64,000 nucleotides of DNA from Nymphaea colorata. Taxonomy: Eukaryota; Streptophyta; Magnoliopsida; Nymphaeales; Nymphaeaceae. Every line of letters starts with the position of its first letter. Position 1 is the stretch's first letter. The notes under the pieces were generated by a model. That model ran no database searches. It saw only the letters and a program-made list of their open reading frames with translations, and had not been told where the DNA came from. Below, in pieces: positions 59,330-64,000 of the stretch. The stretch lies in NCBI RefSeq assembly GCF_008831285.2, contig NC_045146.1, forward strand, positions 21,343,289 through 21,407,288, written 5' to 3'. The position numbers were made by a program, and so were the translations under genes.

Positions 59330-62300
59330 TCCATGGGAAGGACCTCCCAACAAAATATATCGTAGAGATTTCCCACTCGTGTTGTCTTCTAAATTTTGGT
59401 GAAATCTACGCTGTTGTGAGCATCCGTAGCATTATAATTAGCAATATATGCCTACATGCCTACCTAATTACTGTTCTGTAGCTTTTGGAGATCTGATTCC
59501 GTGTTTGTACTTTCCCAGGCAAATCTCGAATTTTGATCTGTGGAGACAATATGCTGTGATTGAAATTTGAAGTCTCGGTACAGACGCGACTGTAGCGCAG
59601 GAAAAAGTGAACAAAAATGGGAAAAGGAGAAGAGGCAGAAGAGAAAATGGAAGGAAAAACTTATTCGATATCCGGTGCACGATCTGCTACGGGCCAGAGG
59701 AGAAGCATTTTGAAGATGACCCACATTGATTCTTTATATATTTTATGTTGATGACGCCAAGCCTTACGAAAACAACGCCAATACTTTTATGAAGAGAGAC
59801 AATCAGATCTTTCCAGGGCCATATATATAATGCTTTTCGTTGAATACGAATAATTTAGTAGTTAAACTACGGTATCGCTAAAATTTTACCAGGAGATTTT
59901 GTAGCGCTTTTTCCATTAAAAAAAACAGATACTTTTGATTATGCCTCACAAATACTTCAATTAGAAAATGGGCCGTCCGCGTATATAGACGGACACGTCG
60001 ATTGATAATCGAATCAATTCGATTTGTTTTTTTTTTTGAATAACTAAATGAATTAATTATGTAAAAGAGAAAAAAGGAAGGAATATCTCCCGAAAGTATG
60101 AAAAAAACGAACGGTGAAAACCACACACAAGATTACGAGAAGGAAAAAAATAACATAATACGGTATTGAAGGAAGAAGGTTTATTATTTCTATATTAATT
60201 AATTATGCTTTATGGAATATGTCTGCCGGTAGTGAATCTGGTTTCTTTATACATTTCCACAGATGCTTCAAAATTTAAGTAGCAATATGCTTAAGTTCTC
60301 AATAGTAATTCAAGCTCATCAGTTATGATGCTCATTAGTCTGCTACAACTAAGAAAGGGTTTAGCATCGTCAGGACCAAGTTCTTGTTTGTTGGAGCTCA
60401 TGAACTTAATGTTCCTTTTTCACATGTTGTTTTAACTTTCAAGAGCTCATAAGAAAATATCGCATGGATACGACCAAAAGAACTCGAGACATATCATGGA
60501 TACATGTATGACTATTACTTAAAAAAAAATACATTAGATGACATGGCAAATGTGTTTGATATATTGGTTGTAGCTTTTCTGCATAGGACAACCAATATGC
60601 ATTTGGAAAAGACCTTATTGAAGCATATGTTTAAAGAATGCCATTTTCTGGTTTCAAAAACTATAATGTGATTGTATGTTCAATTTTTGACTGTTAGATC
60701 TATTAACAATATCCACAATTACATTAAGCCTTTTCAAATAAGAATATGCTTTTTCTTATCATGTGTGTATAGTGAGAGATGAAATGCTTCAATTGCATAA
60801 TAAAAGAGTTAAACACTTTTATGAGATCCGAGGGCTAAGATTATCTATCTATGGTCTAACTCTATCTTCTGGGCTGCCATACTTCATTCGTGGGGTCAAA
60901 AGTTCCCTTCACAATTCAAAAAATTATGGGACAGAGTGAGGTATGCCATGCCACCGGATCTATCTTGGATATTAGATGAGAATTTCACAACCTTTTTTCT
61001 GTATTTTTATATGCAACTGGTACCCATCTTCCATTGTATCCAATTCAGGTACAATCCCTTTGTACCTAAGTTAAAATGCGTGTCCACTTCCAGAAATATG
61101 CGATTCCCCCATCGCTTTGATCTGCAAAGAGGCACCCAGTTTCGATCTTATAATGGAAAAACTAATCGTGGATCCCACCAAACACGACAGCCCAACCTCC
61201 CTTTTCCTTTTACTTTTCAGGTGATGAGAGGGAACTTTATCACTCTGATGTGGAAACCTCCTTCCTTTCATTTTTCGTATCTGCAACATGGTCTATAAGA
61301 AGTTACAGTTACTCAATTCAACTTTGAAGTGTCACATGCCACCTTTTACAGTTTAAAAGAGTAGTATCACTTACGAGAATGAATCTAGTCAACAATCAGC
61401 TCTCACCAACTCTCTAACCCGACCAACTATGTTAAGTCCCTCAAAACTGACCAACTATGCTAAACCTACGATTTGGGCAGGTCACCGGATGCCTTCATTT
61501 TGCAAGGCAGGAACCATCAAACGGAAATGTCAATATTGTGATATGGCTTCAATACTTTCATCTGGCAAAGTGCTAAATGTGCTAAAACTTTTTTCGATTT
61601 TTACCTTTTTACAGTGGGCGAACCTTGGAATTATTCTTTCTAGACAGCCGCCTGATTGTTACCATAAACAGGGGGTGGTAAAGAGCCTCCTCAGATGCAT
61701 GCACTAACTGATACTGATGTAGATGTAACTGGAGTAGACAAAATGTTGGTAAAGAGCATGAACTTTAACTAGCTAGGAACTAAGCCTCAAATAAAGCGAA
61801 AGATTCCATCGTATTGCTGGTGGAATGAACGTGGCATTCTCGATTAGCTCATACTTTTTGCCTTTTACAGAGTATTACGTGTACGATCCGTTTGTTTTGG
61901 CACGATACCTTGTGAAGAGGTACAAGTGAAAATGGCACTCCTTTTTTGGTTGTTTGGTTGTGAAGAGACGAAACTCATCGCCTAAACTTTCAATTTAACC
62001 TTTCTTTAGTGCTTTAAAATGTCGCTTCCACTGTTAACTTGCATATTCGTAACATTCCTTCTACAATACAATACATGAAGATGAAAATGAAGACGAGGCC
62101 AAGCCCTTGACGTGCGATAGAGATAGATTGTGTATCACAAGCTGTTGCTTTGGAGACCAACATGGCATTTCTTTTCTTTTCTTTCTCACATTAGATGGAT
62201 AAGGAAACGTGTGGCTAATTGGCTACAAATTAGCACAGTTTTCTGTCTTAACCTTAAGCTTTGATGTGCTCCCACGTATCACTCCTTTGATACAAGAGTC

Positions 62301-62800
62301 CATCATTGATGCATAGTTAAAGAGGACAGATCATCCAGATCCAATTGCAGAGCGATAGCAGAAAGATCCGGATCCAATATATGATGTTATATAATAGTTC
62401 ATTTAAGTGTTCAGACCTATGTTTTGGATTTTGTTTAGTTATTTTATTTTATTAGGATCCTAGTTTTGGTCATGAATGTAAACATCCATGTATTTAGATT
62501 CATATTTGTATGACTGGATCTAAATAGTTTCAAATACATGTAAATGCATTCACTACCGAAATCCATCTCTCCTTCATGTAACAGGGTCGGTTTCCTTTCC
62601 CGAAAAAAAGAAACCAGAGTTGGTGGATTCATAAATACTGTTTTAATGCTGTTCATGGCTTTGATTTCAACTTTTGCTCTTTTCAGTAGCGTTTGTATCT
62701 GTAGTGGATGTCGTACGCTGCAAGACCTGGGTTCGTGAACCCAAGCTCAGTTGGTCCCAGAGCTTGGTACGTGTTCGGCCTACCACCGACTCAAGGTAGA
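59330..62800. other. AT-rich spacer without recognisable genes
   Basis: Short unrelated open frames only. No RNA gene, transposon end or tandem array was identified. Confidence 0.55.
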
Positions 62801-62805
62801 GAGAC

Positions 62806-63730
62806 GTGGTGAAAGGGGCAACTTTCCGATGTCGATCTCTTTGTTTGGGTCATCGTGTAAGGGCCGGCAGAGGTAGAGATGGGGAGCAGGCGACTGCTGT
62901 GATCTCTGAAATCCAATGGAAGCTCAAAAGAAAACACAACAAAGTTATGTCGACTGTCGAGAAATGGCCTCCTCTCTCGGCACTCCAATCAATCAATGTT
63001 GCGTTGAAGAAGAGGCAGGCTGGAGCTTCATTACTGTTATCGATGCCTGAAATGGAAGAAGCAGCTTTGGAGGTGGGCGACGAACAGACATCATCGAAGA
63101 TGTTTTCCCTCTATGGTGGGCGTCAGGAAGAGAAACGGAAGTTGGCAGAGCCGCCGCCGACCGTCAAAGCGGTTGGAGAAGGCAAACAATGACCAAAACG
63201 CCCCTCCAATTGGGTGCACCCAGCGGCAAACGTCGCTGGTAACGACCCTGCCGGTGGGTGGGGAGGTAGGCTTGTCTCGTTGGCAGCCGCCTGCCGCCAC
63301 GCCTTAACACCTGCAACAAAGAAGTGATGGGCGGGCATGCCCTGTCCTTTTCAACTGAAATGGTGGGCCTGAATTGAAACCCCACGCAAGCCCATCGCTG
63401 GGACTTACAATACCGACGATGGGGCGGCCGTAGTCCATCGGCCGCCACCGCAGCACCACTGACCGGCGCACGAAGGCCGTGGGTGGACAACCCTTTTTCC
63501 CATGGCCGCCGGGCAGGAGCATTTCAGCCCTGTAGATGGGGTTTGTAGGCGACCACCCACTGCTGAAGCCGCCACCTCGACCGTCGCCCGAGAGATGATG
63601 GGCAGCCCACCACCCTAGCGTACGCAGGAGTGTGGTGGTCCTTCCTTCCTTCATTGCTTGGGAGAACAGCAGCCTATGTTGGGGAGACAAAAAAAAAAAA
63701 AAAAAAGGGAAAAGTTGGGGGCGGCTCAAT
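62806..63730. other. GC-rich island with overlapping open frames
   Basis: GC content rises sharply, and long frames are open on both strands (plus 62806-63192, 128 aa, with QWKLKRKHNKVMSTVEKWPP; minus 63729-63304, 141 aa). None matches a family I know, and high GC alone lengthens frames. It includes a perfect 8-bp inverted repeat GGCGGCCG/CGGCCGCC (63423-63446) and ends next to an A run (about 63691-63707). It could be a gene exon, an internal piece of a large retroelement, or an unknown repeat. Confidence 0.3.
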
Positions 63731-64000
63731 GGCCGTATGGGCCATTATGGTTCTGCCAAGAACCAAGGCAACCCAAAACCTCTTCAAAAAAGAAAAATGA
63801 TAAAACTTCATGACTTGGTCCTTTTGGATTTAAGACTTATTTCTAGAATCACAAGAACCCATAAACCTTTTCTTGAGCAGATCCAAAACTTCTACTAAGG
63901 TAAAGAATCATTTTTACAATAATACGAGTGATTAAAATTCGTCCAGGACGACTTTCCTCCAACTCTCGGGAAGATTGATGTAGAGAGAAAGCAGATAAAT
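63731..64000. other. right end of window
   Basis: Nothing recognisable in the last 270 bases. Confidence 0.5.

Noticed and set aside
1-64000. CRISPR array, operon, prophage or other prokaryotic system
   Set aside because: All genes are intron-bearing plant genes; the tandem repeats have no spacer structure and no associated prokaryotic genes.

Overview
This is a 64 kb stretch of a flowering-plant nuclear genome. The genes have GT-AG introns, the spacers are AT-rich with long A/T runs and TA/TC/TG microsatellites, and the gene families are plant ones: ILR1-like auxin-conjugate hydrolases, NAC factors, berberine-bridge-like oxidases and a UEV1 of plant type. Nothing in the sequence fixes the species.

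Left part (0.7-22 kb): a cluster of three IAA-amino acid hydrolase (ILR1-like, peptidase family M20D) genes. Copies 1 and 2 lie in tandem on the minus strand. Copy 3 is on the plus strand, divergent from copy 2 across a 5.2 kb spacer. All three share five coding exons, with exon 2 (126 nt) and exon 3 (315 nt) identical in length. Copy 1 reads through as 444 aa and looks intact. Copy 2 has its signal peptide and its catalytic body in different frames. Copy 3 reads through as 432 aa but has lost a conserved lid-domain histidine.

Next (23.8-26.7 kb, minus) is a 554-aa NAC transcription factor with a C-terminal membrane anchor (NTL type). From 27 to 38 kb there is mostly spacer with low-complexity repeats and the broken remains of a Ty3/Gypsy chromovirus. 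A small intronless gene of a conserved plant family follows at 38.4-38.8 kb (minus).

Right part: a membrane RING-CH E3 ubiquitin ligase (40.8-45.0 kb, plus, 293 aa, with one GC-AG intron), a decayed U6 snRNA copy (45.9 kb), the E2 variant UEV1 (47.4-49.2 kb, minus, 146 aa), a small TRIM retroelement with intact 5-bp target duplications (50.8-51.2 kb), a mitochondrial ICT1-type peptidyl-tRNA hydrolase (52.05-55.5 kb, plus, 226 aa), and a berberine-bridge-enzyme-like pseudogene (56.3-57.6 kb, minus). The last 6 kb have no recognisable gene, only one unassigned coding-like stretch and a GC-rich island.

No new multi-gene system is evident. The three hydrolases form one functional group (release of free auxin from amino-acid conjugates, normally in the ER), and two ubiquitin-pathway genes (RING-CH E3 and UEV1) lie close together, probably by chance. 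Exon borders were set by hand from splice consensus, reading frame and family alignment. For the full-length genes the exon lengths sum to an exact multiple of three.
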